Source of the DNA: Clostridia bacterium
Lineage (GTDB): Bacteria > Bacillota_A > Clostridia > Christensenellales > Aristaeellaceae
Reading direction: 5' to 3'
NCBI GenBank assembly: GCA_017397695.1
Contig: JAFQIF010000154.1
Span: forward strand, 1-6,227
DNA length: 6,227 bases
Shown: piece by piece, positions 6,173-6,227 of the stretch
Layout of the letters: every line of letters starts with the position of its first letter
Numbering within the stretch: the first letter of the stretch is position 1
Translations under genes and position numbers: made by a program
Notes under the pieces: model-generated
Seen by the model: the letters and a program-made list of their open reading frames with translations, nothing else
The model's database searches: none
Told to the model about the DNA's origin: nothing

Positions 6173-6227
6173 ATTCAGGTTTGAAGCGTGCGCGCATGCG
6201 CAGAATATAATGATAACAGAACACCCG

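Overview
The window looks like chromosomal DNA of a moderately GC-rich Gram-positive anaerobe of the class Clostridia, probably gut-associated. That placement is an inference from three things: strong AAGGAGG-type ribosome binding sites, textbook sigma-A promoters, and a lipoteichoic-acid-synthase-type enzyme beside a CUT1 sugar transporter whose genes have no linked ATPase. No marker gene fixes the species.

Layout. (1) Positions 1-252 hold no credible gene. They form a large imperfect inverted repeat, probably cut by the window edge, that ends in a GGGGACA/TGTCCCC palindrome. (2) Positions 315-3730 are a carbohydrate ABC-transporter operon on the minus strand. In order of transcription it has a perfect-consensus promoter (3702-3730), a LacI-family-type operator palindrome (3657-3670), the solute-binding protein gene (2300-3562), an internal hairpin terminator (2247-2279), a second nested hairpin (2122-2157), the MalF-type permease (1231-2082), the MalG-type permease (359-1231, overlapping by one base) and a final terminator (315-348). 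(3) Positions 3848-5737 carry, on the plus strand and divergent from the transporter, a promoter and an LTA-synthase-family membrane phosphotransferase. It most likely starts at GTG 3914. (4) A small single-pass membrane protein gene (5734-6122) overlaps the end of the synthase gene by 4 bases. It carries a -1 frameshift near 6013-6021. (5) The right end (6144-6227) has one good plus-strand promoter that should drive a gene beyond the window.

How the parts work together. The binding protein captures an unidentified sugar outside the membrane and hands it to the two permeases. A separately encoded, probably shared, MalK/MsmX-type ATPase must power import. The internal terminator should make binding protein more abundant than permeases. 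The operator suggests local sugar-responsive repression by a LacI-family regulator not present here. The divergent pair is an envelope module: the synthase would polymerise glycerophosphate, and the overlapping small membrane protein is a translationally coupled partner of unknown role, broken in this copy.

I found no convincing new multi-gene system. The items most worth a second look are the long inverted repeat at the left edge, the nested hairpin between binding-protein and permease genes, the operator placement, and the frameshifted partner gene.
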